Assembly (NCBI GenBank): GCA_964202965.1
Contig: CAXNKG010000035.1
Coordinates: 1-33,929, forward strand
DNA: 33,929 nucleotides
Reading direction: 5' to 3'
Origin: CAXNKG01 sp964202965
GTDB taxonomy: Bacteria; Acidobacteriota; Vicinamibacteria; Vicinamibacterales; UBA2999
Part shown: positions 16,302 to 24,520 of the stretch, piece after piece
Position numbering within the stretch: position 1 is the stretch's first letter
Layout of the letters: each line of letters begins with the position of its first letter
Notes under the pieces: generated by a model
Told to the model about the DNA's origin: nothing
The model's input: only the letters and a program-made list of their open reading frames with translations
Databases searched by the model: none
Position numbers and translations under genes: made by a program

Positions 16302-16747
16302 GAGCGCCGGGTGATGATGATCTCGCCGTTGCTGACGTCGACGTCGTACGAATCGAGCGGGCGGGGCGGAGGGCCCGCCACATTGCGGCCGTTCACGTCG
16401 TACTGCCCGTTGTGGCAGGCGCACCAGATTCCCTGGAGATCAGGTCTGTACTGCACGGTGCAGTCGAGGTGGGTACACGTCGCGGAGAAGGCACGCAGCT
16501 CGCCGGATACGGTGCGGAGCACAATCGCCGGCCGTGAGCCAAACGGCACGATACGTCCGGTGTTCGGCAGGAGCGCCTGGGCGCTTCCCGCGCTGACCGA
16601 CAGCGTCGTCGCTTCGGGGACATCGGGCGGCGCCAGATACCGGACGACGGGATAGAAGACCGACCCAATCACGCCACCGCCCCAGAGACCCAGCAGCCAG
16701 TTCAGCACGCTGCGGCGCCCGCCGCTGGGGTCGGACTGTGTGATCAC
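16298..16747 (-). CDS. Rieske [2Fe-2S] protein of a bc-type complex
   Basis: From GTG 16747 the product has 149 residues. One membrane segment (~15-35, LNWLLGLWGGGVIGSVFYPV) anchors a Rieske domain. Box I CTHLDC (91-96) and box II CACHNGQYD (from 109) give ligands Cys91, His93, Cys109 and His112, with a Cys96-Cys111 disulfide expected from the family. The twin-arginine-like GGRRSVLNWLLG start fits Tat export of a folded cluster protein. The longer frame upstream is rejected because it would run through the divergent promoter region. Its TGA overlaps the cytochrome b ATG. Confidence 0.93.
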   Translation of the reverse strand: MITQSDPSGGRRSVLNWLLGLWGGGVIGSVFYPVVRYLAPPDVPEATTLSVSAGSAQALLPNTGRIVPFGSRPAIVLRTVSGELRAFSATCTHLDCTVQYRPDLQGIWCACHNGQYDVNGRNVAGPPPRPLDSYDVDVSNGEIIITRRS

Positions 16748-16940
16748 GCTTGGGAGACTACCGCATTCGTCGGCGGCCGGAAATTGTGGATTATATTTCC
16801 CAGTGGGGAAATATCCGCACTGCCGGGCGTCGTTCCGCCATCTTCGACCAGGTTTCCTCAGGAAATCCGGCCGAAGGCGGGAGGAGGGCGGCCCGGCATT
16901 TCGCTTGCTTTGGAACCACTTGAATCCAAGGAGAACCCTC
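16748..16940. promoter_or_regulatory. Divergent promoter/operator region between the Rieske and cytochrome c operons
   Basis: A perfect inverted repeat, ATATTTCCC (16793-16801) and GGGAAATAT (16806-16814), has a 4-base centre. Read on the minus strand, it ends in a perfect TATAAT (16795-16790) placed ~43 bases upstream of the Rieske GTG; no good -35 is seen, so activator dependence is plausible. A second dyad, TTTCCTCAGGAAA, lies at 16853-16865. The plus-strand gene has AAGGAG 8 bases before its GTG. One regulator may control both operons. Confidence 0.5.
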
Positions 16941-17285
16941 GTGAGACAGACGCTGACTACTCTCGTTCTCGTCGCCACGCTGGCTGCGGCCCACACCGCG
17001 GCCGCGCAGACACCGGCCCAGGTCGAGCAGGGCCAGAAGGTCTTCGCCGCCCAGAAGTGTTCCATCTGCCATTCGATTGCGGCGCTGGGGAACAAGAAAG
17101 GGCCTCTCGACGGCGTCGGAGCGAAGCTGTCGGCCGACGCAATCCGGCAGTGGATTGTCGACGCGCCCGCGATGGCCGCAAAGACAAAGGCTGAGCGCAA
17201 GCCGCCGATGAAGGCCTACGCGACGCTGCCCAAGGAGGAGCTCGACGGCCTCGTCGCCTACTTGCAGAGCCTGAACAAGCCGTAA
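16941..17285 (+). CDS. Small periplasmic monoheme cytochrome c
   Basis: The start is GTG 16941, after AAGGAG. The 114-residue product has a signal peptide (~1-22) and a class I cytochrome c fold: heme motif CSICH at 40-44 and axial Met90 in KPPMKAY, ending with the helix LDGLVAYLQSLNK. It is the first gene of the plus-strand operon that includes MtrAB, and is the obvious soluble shuttle between the bc-type complex and the multiheme cytochromes. Confidence 0.92.
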   Translation: MRQTLTTLVLVATLAAAHTAAAQTPAQVEQGQKVFAAQKCSICHSIAALGNKKGPLDGVGAKLSADAIRQWIVDAPAMAAKTKAERKPPMKAYATLPKEELDGLVAYLQSLNKP

Positions 17286-17309
17286 CGTCACAGCCGTCCC
17301 GGCCGCCGT

Positions 17310-18668
17310 ATGCGCCCGTCCGTCGCCGCCGCGCTGCGCAATGTCATCTCGGCCACTGGTGTCGCCCTCACCACGGCGTGCGGGCTCCTGTTTCTCGCGC
17401 TGGTCGCGCTGCATCTGCTCGGTTTCCTGCAGAACCCGTACACCGGCATCGTCGTGTTCGTGCTCGTGCCAGGGCTCTTCGTCCTCGGCCTGCTCCTTAT
17501 CCCGCTGGGGCTCTGGGTCGAGCGGCGCCGGGGCGTCCGAGCCGGTGACGCGGGCGCGCCCTCGTCGACTCTTGATCTGGGCGACCCGAACGTCCGCCGC
17601 ACGCTTCTGTTCGTGGCGGGCGCGACGGCCGTCAACCTGATCATCGTTTCGGCCGCCAGCTACGGCGCGGTCGAGTACACCGAGTCCCCGGAGTTCTGCG
17701 GGCAGGTCTGTCACACGACGATGGAACCGGAGTACTCGTCGTATCCGGCATGGCCGCACGCGCGCGTGGCCTGCGCCACGTGTCATGTCGGCCGCGGCGC
17801 CGGCGCGCTGGTGGAATCGAAGATCACCGGGGCGCGGCAGTTCTTTCAGGCGGCGACCGGCCGCGTCACCGGGCCTATTCCGACGCCGGTGACATCGATG
17901 CGGCCGGCGCGGGAGACCTGTGAACAGTGCCACTGGCCAGAGAAATTTCACGGCGACAAGATTCGACGGATCGCCGAATACGCCAACGATGAGCCGGGCA
18001 CTGAGAGTGTGACGGCGCTGCAATTGCATGTCGGTGGTGGTAGTCGCGCGCTCGGCATCGGGACAGGCATCCACTGGCACATGAACCTGGACAACGAGAT
18101 CGAGTACATCGCGACCGACGACACACGGGCGACGATTCCGTACGTGCGTCTCCGCTGTCGCGACGGGCAGGTCCGGGAATTCGCGGTCGAGGGCACGACG
18201 CCGGAGCAGCTCGCGTCAGGTACCCGCAGGCGCATGGACTGCATGGACTGTCATAACCGCCCCGCCCACACGTTCCACCCGTCTCCGGAACGCGCGGTCG
18301 ACGCCGCAATCGCGCAGGGACGGGTCCCGCGCGAGCTGCCGTTCGCGCGCCGCGAGGTCGTCGCCGCCGTCGGCGCCGAATATCCCAGTCGTGCGAGCGC
18401 GCTGGACGCGATCGGGCGCCGGCTCAGGGATTTCTATGCGAAAGCCGGCGGCCAGGACGCGCGCCTGGTCGAGCGGGCCGTCGCGGCCGCGCAGGATGCC
18501 TGGGCGCGCAACGTGTTTCCGACGATGAGGGTCACCTGGGGGACTTATCCGAACCATCTTGGCCATCTCGACGCGCCGGGATGTTTCCGGTGCCACGACG
18601 ACGAACACAAGGCGGCAGACGGGAGCGTCATCCGCCAGGACTGCGAGCTATGCCACACGATCGAATAG
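17310..18668 (+). CDS. NapC/NirT-like membrane-anchored multiheme cytochrome
   Basis: The 452-residue protein has three hydrophobic segments (~14-38, 45-68, 98-118) before the heme region. Six heme motifs are visible: an unusual CX3CH, CGQVCH at 130-135 in the context FCGQVCHTTMEPEY, then CATCH 155, CEQCH 204, CMDCH 311, CFRCH 425 and CELCH 445. NapC/NirT/CymA proteins oxidise membrane quinol and feed periplasmic partners. The position directly before an MtrA/MtrB pair suggests a CymA-like role. It follows the small cytochrome c gene by 24 bases. Confidence 0.88.
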   Translation: MRPSVAAALRNVISATGVALTTACGLLFLALVALHLLGFLQNPYTGIVVFVLVPGLFVLGLLLIPLGLWVERRRGVRAGDAGAPSSTLDLGDPNVRRTLLFVAGATAVNLIIVSAASYGAVEYTESPEFCGQVCHTTMEPEYSSYPAWPHARVACATCHVGRGAGALVESKITGARQFFQAATGRVTGPIPTPVTSMRPARETCEQCHWPEKFHGDKIRRIAEYANDEPGTESVTALQLHVGGGSRALGIGTGIHWHMNLDNEIEYIATDDTRATIPYVRLRCRDGQVREFAVEGTTPEQLASGTRRRMDCMDCHNRPAHTFHPSPERAVDAAIAQGRVPRELPFARREVVAAVGAEYPSRASALDAIGRRLRDFYAKAGGQDARLVERAVAAAQDAWARNVFPTMRVTWGTYPNHLGHLDAPGCFRCHDDEHKAADGSVIRQDCELCHTIE

Positions 18669-18711
18669 GCCCAAGAGCCGCAGGCGGGTGCCTCCGGCGG
18701 CGAGGACGCGT

Positions 18712-19653
18712 ATGAGACAACGGACATTCTTCCTTCTGACCGCGGGGGTGACGTACCTGCTGGCGCTCACGATGACGGCCGCCTTTGACGGGGGCGACCG
18801 CGCCGCCGCGCAGGCGCCGGCCGCGGCGCAGGCGGCCGCCACCTACGTCGGCAGCGACACCTGTCTGTCCTGCCACGACGGCCTGACCACCGCGCTCGAC
18901 CGCACGCCGCACGGCAAGGCGGCGCATCCGCGGTCGCCGGCGGCGGCGCAGGGGTGCGAGAGCTGCCACGGGCCGGGGTCGCAGCATATCGACGACCCGT
19001 CGGTCGAAACGTCCATCCGCAAGTTCACGCAGATGGCCCCGCGCGACGTGAGCGACACGTGCCTGTCGTGCCACACGCAGTCGTCACACGCGCTCTGGCG
19101 CGGCGGCGCCCACGACGCGCGCAACCTGTCCTGCATCACGTGCCACAGCGTGCACGCGCCCGAGTCGCCGCGCGCGCAGTTGAAGACGGAGAACGAAGTG
19201 GATCTGTGTGCGACGTGTCACCGGCCACAGGCCCTGAAGATCAAGCGGGTCTCGCACATGCCGGTGCAGGAAGGCAAGATGCAGTGCTCGTCGTGCCACA
19301 ACCCGCACGGGTCCACCAACGTGAGGCAGCTGCGCGTGGGCAACTGGGTCAACGAGAGCTGTGTCTCGTGCCACACCGAGAAACGCGGACCGTTTCTCTT
19401 CGAGCACGCCGCGGGCCGCGAGAGCTGCATCTCCTGTCACGACCCGCACGGATCGTCGAACGACCGCATGCTCGTGGCGAAGCTGCCGATGCTGTGCCAG
19501 CGCTGTCACATCGGCACGCGGCATCCCTCGACGATCTACGACAGTCTGTCGTTTCAGAACAAGAGCGTCAGGGTCGTGGGGCGCGGGTGCGTAAACTGCC
19601 ATTCGCAGATCCACGGCTCGAATCACCCGGCCGGTCAAACGTTCATCCGGTAA
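18712..19653 (+). CDS. mtrA: Decaheme cytochrome, MtrA/DmsE/PioA family
   Basis: From ATG 18712 the product has 313 residues: a hydrophobic signal (~1-25) and ten CXXCH motifs at 51, 82, 117, 141, 166, 192, 217, 239, 262 and 293. Length, heme count and spacing, plus segments such as VCxSCH-type pairs followed by NPHGS and DPHGSSN, match the decaheme MtrA family that inserts into the MtrB barrel and wires the periplasm to the cell surface. The porin gene follows after 11 bases. The longer frame from 18559 overlaps the NapC-like gene and is rejected. Confidence 0.93.
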   Translation: MRQRTFFLLTAGVTYLLALTMTAAFDGGDRAAAQAPAAAQAAATYVGSDTCLSCHDGLTTALDRTPHGKAAHPRSPAAAQGCESCHGPGSQHIDDPSVETSIRKFTQMAPRDVSDTCLSCHTQSSHALWRGGAHDARNLSCITCHSVHAPESPRAQLKTENEVDLCATCHRPQALKIKRVSHMPVQEGKMQCSSCHNPHGSTNVRQLRVGNWVNESCVSCHTEKRGPFLFEHAAGRESCISCHDPHGSSNDRMLVAKLPMLCQRCHIGTRHPSTIYDSLSFQNKSVRVVGRGCVNCHSQIHGSNHPAGQTFIR

Positions 19654-19664
19654 GGGAGGCGACC

Positions 19665-21809
19665 ATGCAAAGACTGACGTCCACGCTTCTTCTTACCGGA
19701 CTCCTCGCGCTGCCGGGAGTGGCGGCCGGCCAGACACCCCCGGCACCGCCCTCCGCCACCGACGCCTCGTCACCGCTCTCGGCGTGGATCGGCGAAGTGG
19801 ACTTCGGCGCGCGGCTGACCAGCGTGTCGGGCGACCCCGCCCGGTACCAGCGCCTTCGCGACCTGCGCCGGGGGCCAACCGTCGATCGGCTTCGCTACCG
19901 GCGCGACACCGACACCTGGCTCGCCACCGCCGTCGTGGACCACGCCGGGTATCGGGACCAGCGCTACTCGGCCTCCTTCCAGCAGTACGGCCGGTGGAAG
20001 AGCAGCGTCGACTGGAACCAGGTTCCGCTCTTCTACAGCACGAGCACTCAGACCCCGTTCACGTCCGGGGGAACCGGCGTCTTCCGCCTCGACGATGGGA
20101 CGCAGCGGGCGGTACAGAGCGGGGCCTCGACCACCGCAGCGTTCGTGGGCCTGAGCCGGCCGTTCGACCTCCGCTCGCGGCGCGACACCGCCGACGTCCG
20201 CTTCACCTATGCGGCCACGCGCGATGTGGATCTCAAGGTCTCGCTCCTCAGCACCGCGCGGAAGGGCGAGCAGCCGTTCGCGGGGACGTTCGGACAGAAC
20301 ATCGCGGTGGAGCTGCCGGCGCCGATCAACCATCGGACCAACGACGTCAACGCCGCGGCTGAGTGGTCGAACGCCCGGGGCATGGCGAAGCTGGCCTACG
20401 ACGGATCGTGGTTCAACAACAGCGCCGAGACGCTCGTCTGGGACAGCCCGCTCACCCTGACCGATTCGGCCACGGCCGGCTCGCAGGGCCGCATGCCGCT
20501 CTGGCCCGACAGCACCGCGCACACCGTCAGCGCGGCCGGGTCCGTGGCGCTGCCGGCGCGCAGCCGGGCGTCCGGGTACGTCTCGGTGGGGAACTGGCTG
20601 CAGGATCAGGCGCTCCTGCCCTACACGATCAACACCGCGATCGCCCCGATCCCGCTGGCGCGCGCCAGCGCCGACGCCGAGGCGCGCATCGTGGCGATGA
20701 ACTATCGCCTCACGTCGCGGCCGGCGCGAATGGTCTGGCTGAACGGCCAGTTCCGCGTCTACGACTACGACAACCGGACGCCGCACTTTGCCGTCGGCCA
20801 GTTCGTGCGCGCCGACAGCGCGGTGGCCACGTCCGACACCGGCGGGAGCCAGCCGTTCGGGTACACGCGGCATTTTCTCGATCTGGATGCGTCCTTCACG
20901 CCGCTGCGGTTTGCCGCCTTCCGGCTCGGGTACGGCCGCGAGCGAGACGACCGCACGTTCAGGCAGTTCGAGGAGACCACCGAGCAGGTGCTCCGGGCGG
21001 CTCTGGACAGCACCGGCCTGAACTGGGGCTCGGTGCGCCTGCAGTACGAACATGCCGTGCGCACGGGGGAGGGGCTGGACGAGGAGGTGCTCAGCGACAT
21101 CGGGGAGCAGGTGTCGCTGCGGCAGTTCGACATCTCCGACCGCACCCGCGACCGCGTGACCGCGATCGTGCAGGTCATGCCGCTCGACTCGGTCGCGCTG
21201 AACGGCTCGGTCGGGATCGGGCAGGAACGCCGGCCGGACGCCGCGTTCGGCCTGCAGGACAACGACCTGCTCTCGTACACGGTTGGCGTGGACCTGGCGC
21301 CGCGCGAGGCCGCCACGTTCGGCGTCACCTACGGCTACGAGAACTACACCACGCTGCAGCGGTCGCGGCAGGCCAACCCGGGCCCGCAGTTCGATGATCC
21401 GACGCGCGACTGGTCAACCGACATGGACGAGAACGTCCACACGGTGACGGCACGGGCCGAAGTGCCGCAGGTCACGTCGCGCACCGCGGTGGGCGTCGGC
21501 TACGACTACGTGCGCTCGCGCGCGCAGTATCTCTACCTGCTGCCGTCCAACAGCACGCTCGTCGCGCCCCGGCAGCTGCCGGCGGTGCGCAACGAGATCC
21601 AGCGCGCGACGGCCGACTTGCGGTACGCGCTGGCCGGCAACCTGGCGCTCGGGCTCGGGTACGCCTTCGACAAGTACAACGTCGAGGACTTCGCGCTGTC
21701 GCCGGGCACGCTGAACAGCCCGGTGTTTCCAGCGCTGTTCAGCCTGATGTATCAGTGGCGGCCGTATACCGCGCACACCGGTGCCGTCCGGCTGATATAC
21801 CGCTGGTAA
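19665..21809 (+). CDS. mtrB: MtrB/PioB-family outer-membrane porin
   Basis: From ATG 19665, preceded by AGGGAGG, the product has 714 residues. A signal peptide (~1-22) is followed by the family start WIGEVDFGARLTSVSGDPARY and YQRLRDLRRG, then many amphipathic strands with aromatic girdles (SFQQYGRWKSSVDW, LGLGYAFDKYN), and a terminal Trp (LIYRW) as expected for BAM-assembled barrels. MtrB sheathes MtrA across the outer membrane. I see no cysteine in the whole protein, so the CXXC found near the N-terminus of Shewanella MtrB is absent. Its short 3' gap to convergent uvrC is 11 bases. Confidence 0.92.
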   Translation: MQRLTSTLLLTGLLALPGVAAGQTPPAPPSATDASSPLSAWIGEVDFGARLTSVSGDPARYQRLRDLRRGPTVDRLRYRRDTDTWLATAVVDHAGYRDQRYSASFQQYGRWKSSVDWNQVPLFYSTSTQTPFTSGGTGVFRLDDGTQRAVQSGASTTAAFVGLSRPFDLRSRRDTADVRFTYAATRDVDLKVSLLSTARKGEQPFAGTFGQNIAVELPAPINHRTNDVNAAAEWSNARGMAKLAYDGSWFNNSAETLVWDSPLTLTDSATAGSQGRMPLWPDSTAHTVSAAGSVALPARSRASGYVSVGNWLQDQALLPYTINTAIAPIPLARASADAEARIVAMNYRLTSRPARMVWLNGQFRVYDYDNRTPHFAVGQFVRADSAVATSDTGGSQPFGYTRHFLDLDASFTPLRFAAFRLGYGRERDDRTFRQFEETTEQVLRAALDSTGLNWGSVRLQYEHAVRTGEGLDEEVLSDIGEQVSLRQFDISDRTRDRVTAIVQVMPLDSVALNGSVGIGQERRPDAAFGLQDNDLLSYTVGVDLAPREAATFGVTYGYENYTTLQRSRQANPGPQFDDPTRDWSTDMDENVHTVTARAEVPQVTSRTAVGVGYDYVRSRAQYLYLLPSNSTLVAPRQLPAVRNEIQRATADLRYALAGNLALGLGYAFDKYNVEDFALSPGTLNSPVFPALFSLMYQWRPYTAHTGAVRLIYRW

Positions 21810-21820
21810 CAGCGAATCCG

Positions 21821-23707
21821 CTACGCCGACCGTGCGAAGTAGTCGATGACGGCGGTGGCGGTCTTCGGACCGACCACCGCCTCGAGTTCTTCACGCGTCG
21901 CGCGCCGCACCCCCGAGAGACTGCCGAACGCCGTCAGCAGCGCCTTCCGCCTCCGCGGCCCGATCCCGGGCACCGCGTCCAGCTCCGACCGCAGGTCGCG
22001 CATCGACCGCGCTTTCCGGTGGAACGTCACCGCAACACGATGGGCTTCATCGCGGATGCGCTGCAGCAGCAGCAGCGCCGGCTCGCCTGCTCCGAGCGCG
22101 ACCGGCTCCGCGCGATCGCGGAGAAACAGCAGTTCTTCCTTCTTGGCCAGTCCGACCGCCACGAGATTCCCCAGCCCAATCGACGCAAGTGCGTCGTACG
22201 CCGCTGACAGCTGCCCCTTGCCGCCGTCGATCACAATCAGATCGGGAAACGGTCCGCCATCCTCCATGATCTTGCGATAGCGACGCTGGACGACCTCGCG
22301 CATGGCCGCGAAGTCGTCGTTGCGGGCTTCAGGCCTCAGGGCCTTGGGCTCAAGGGTCAGCGCTTTGGGCCCTGGGCCCGCCTTGAGCCTCAAGCCTCGA
22401 GCCTCGAGCCTTCCTATCCTGAACTTCCGATACTCCCCCTTCTTCATCCGGCCGTCTTCGCAGACGACCATAGAGGCCACCGTCTCGCTCCCCTGGATGG
22501 TGGAGATGTCGAAGCACTCGATCCGCCGTGGAAGGGCCGGCAGCGCCAGCGCCTCGCGCAGCGATTCGAGCGCGTCGAAGTGCGCGGCGGTCGTCTCGTT
22601 GAATTTCGTGCGGTAGGCGAGCTCCGCGTTCCGGGTCGCCAGATCGACAAGCGCCCGCCGGTCGCCGCGCTGCGGCACCGTGATGCGGACCCGGCGCTGC
22701 GCGCGGGCCGAGAGCCAGGCTTCGATCGGCTCGGTCTCCTCGACCTCCAGCGGCAGGTTGATGTCGGCCGGCGGCACCCGGTCCTCGTAGAACTGCTGCA
22801 GCGCTGCCTGGAGCACCTCGGCATCCCGCTGCGCCACCCCGCCCGGCTCGGTACTCAGCTCGACGCGCTCGACGACGCGGCCGCCGCGCATGGCGAAGAC
22901 CTGGATGGCCCCGCCGCTCGGGCCGACCTTGAGGCCGAACACGTCGCGATCGCCCAGCTGCGGCGTGGCGACCTTCTGCTGGCGGTCGCGCAGCGTCTGC
23001 ACCGTCCGCAGCGCGTCCCGCAACTGCGCGGCTACCTCGTAGCGCTCGCCCTCGGCCGCCTGCGCCATCCGCTCGCGCAGGGTGTCGATCAGCTCGTCGT
23101 TCCGGCCTTCCAGCAGCAGCTTCGTGCTCGCGACCGCCGCGCCGTAGCGCTCCTCGGTGCAGACCTCGGCCACGCAGGGGGCGATGCACCGCTTGATGTC
23201 GTATTCGAGACAGGGCCGGCCCCGCTGTCCGGTAATCACTTCGTTGCACGATCGGAGGCCGAACAACCGGTGCGACAGTCCCATCGTCTGGCGCGCGAGC
23301 TTCGCCGGCAGGAACGGGCCCGCGTAGAAGTCGCCGTCCTTCTCGACCCGGCGTGCCACCAGCACCCGCGGGAACGCCTCGCTGGTCGTGAGCTGGAGAT
23401 AGGGGTAGTTCTTGTCGTCGCGCAGCAGGATGTTGAACTTCGGACGCCGCTGCTTGATCAGATTGTTTTCGAGCGCCAGCGCCTCCATCACCGAGTCGGT
23501 GACGATGACCTCCACGCTCGCGATCTCCTCGAGGAGCGCGTCGTGGCGGGGGCTCGCCCCCGCGGCCCCCAGGTAGCTGCGCACGCGATCCCGCAGCGCG
23601 CGCGCCTTGCCGACGTAGATCGTCTCGCCGGCCGCATTGCGCCACAGATACACGCCGGGCTGCTCGGGCAACCGCGCGATCTGCTCCTTGAGGTCGTAAA
23701 TGGGCAT
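21821..23707 (-). CDS. uvrC: Excinuclease ABC subunit C
   Basis: UvrC makes both incisions in nucleotide excision repair. The 628-residue protein has a GIY-YIG domain at the N-terminus (GVYLWRNAAGETIYVGKARAL), a UVR segment around 200-235 that binds UvrB, the RNase-H-like 5' nuclease with FDISTIQGSETVASMVV and LIVIDGGKGQL, and helix-hairpin-helix repeats at the end (VPGIGPRRRKALL). An extra ~29-residue in-frame stretch (about 433-461) lies between KKGEYRKFRIG and NDDFAAMREVV, where the family normally has a short link; it is encoded by a low-complexity palindromic repeat. Confidence 0.97.
   Translation of the reverse strand: MPIYDLKEQIARLPEQPGVYLWRNAAGETIYVGKARALRDRVRSYLGAAGASPRHDALLEEIASVEVIVTDSVMEALALENNLIKQRRPKFNILLRDDKNYPYLQLTTSEAFPRVLVARRVEKDGDFYAGPFLPAKLARQTMGLSHRLFGLRSCNEVITGQRGRPCLEYDIKRCIAPCVAEVCTEERYGAAVASTKLLLEGRNDELIDTLRERMAQAAEGERYEVAAQLRDALRTVQTLRDRQQKVATPQLGDRDVFGLKVGPSGGAIQVFAMRGGRVVERVELSTEPGGVAQRDAEVLQAALQQFYEDRVPPADINLPLEVEETEPIEAWLSARAQRRVRITVPQRGDRRALVDLATRNAELAYRTKFNETTAAHFDALESLREALALPALPRRIECFDISTIQGSETVASMVVCEDGRMKKGEYRKFRIGRLEARGLRLKAGPGPKALTLEPKALRPEARNDDFAAMREVVQRRYRKIMEDGGPFPDLIVIDGGKGQLSAAYDALASIGLGNLVAVGLAKKEELLFLRDRAEPVALGAGEPALLLLQRIRDEAHRVAVTFHRKARSMRDLRSELDAVPGIGPRRRKALLTAFGSLSGVRRATREELEAVVGPKTATAVIDYFARSA
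22325..22411. repeat. Palindromic microrepeat inside uvrC
   Basis: A degenerate tandem of ggcttgag/ggctcgag-type words is arranged as an imperfect inverted repeat. It is 87 bases long, a multiple of three, and keeps the uvrC frame. The word resembles no neighbouring uvrC sequence. Confidence 0.75.
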
Positions 23708-23764
23708 GCGGTACTATGGGGACTCTAGTCTGAGCGGCCGAAACCCCTCACTATACCAAGCCAC

Positions 23765-24520
23765 ATGACGTTTACAGGGCTCGTGGGAACCGCGTGCATG
23801 TTCCCGCTCCGCGCCATCATCGCCGCCTGCGTCGCGCTGCGCATCCACCCGAACATCCTCACGCTCGTCGGCGTGCTGATCAATGCCGGCGCGGCGTGGG
23901 CGCTCGCGGTCGACCGCTTCGCGCTGGCCGGCGTCATCATGATCGTCGCCAATATCTTCGACTTCATCGACGGCAAGGTGGCGCACCTCACCAATACCTC
24001 GTCGCAGTTTGGCGCCTTCTGGGATTCAACGCTCGACCGCCTGTCGGACCTCGCGTTGTTCCTCGGCTTGATCTACCTCTACGCCGACCGCGGCCGGCCC
24101 GACTACGTCATGATCGCCGCGCTGGCGATGGTGTTTTCGGTGATGACCAGCTACGCGCGGGCGCGCGCGGAGTCGCTCATTGAGAAGTGCAAGGTCGGAT
24201 TCATGGAGCGGCCGGAGCGCATCGTCCTCTTCATGATCGGCGCGTTTACCGACCGGATGGCGGGCGTGCTGTGGGTCATCCTGGTGCTGTCGGTCGTCAC
24301 GGTGATCAACCGGATGCACTACACATATCTGGCGTTGAACAACCGGCCGATGCCGGATGTCGCGAATCCGTTCTGGAGGGCGTTCTTCTGGCGGGACGAG
24401 CGCACGACGGTCCCGTACGACCTGTGGGTCATTGCGATCCTGGCGTTCGTGTGGCTCACGCCGCCGGACTGGCTTGGGGACCCCGCCGCCAGCGGACTAG
24501 GATTATGGCGGTGGTTTTAA
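23765..24520 (+). CDS. CDP-alcohol phosphatidyltransferase family membrane protein
   Basis: This family transfers a phosphatidyl group from CDP-diacylglycerol to an alcohol. The 251-residue protein has about six hydrophobic segments. The signature D-x2-DG-x2-AR-x8-G-x3-D-x3-D is present with exact spacing (Asp66, Asp69, Gly70, Gly83, Asp87, Asp91), except that the Arg after Ala73 is His74. The acceptor alcohol cannot be told; PgsA-, PssA- and inositol-type enzymes all share this motif. It is divergent from uvrC (57 bases), and its stop codon is the start of a palindromic microrepeat. Confidence 0.88.
   Translation: MTFTGLVGTACMFPLRAIIAACVALRIHPNILTLVGVLINAGAAWALAVDRFALAGVIMIVANIFDFIDGKVAHLTNTSSQFGAFWDSTLDRLSDLALFLGLIYLYADRGRPDYVMIAALAMVFSVMTSYARARAESLIEKCKVGFMERPERIVLFMIGAFTDRMAGVLWVILVLSVVTVINRMHYTYLALNNRPMPDVANPFWRAFFWRDERTTVPYDLWVIAILAFVWLTPPDWLGDPAASGLGLWRWF

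Noticed and set aside
18954..19664. N-terminal extension of the MtrB frame to 951 residues
   Set aside because: It overlaps the whole mtrA gene in another frame; ATG 19665 has a good Shine-Dalgarno and is followed by a signal peptide.
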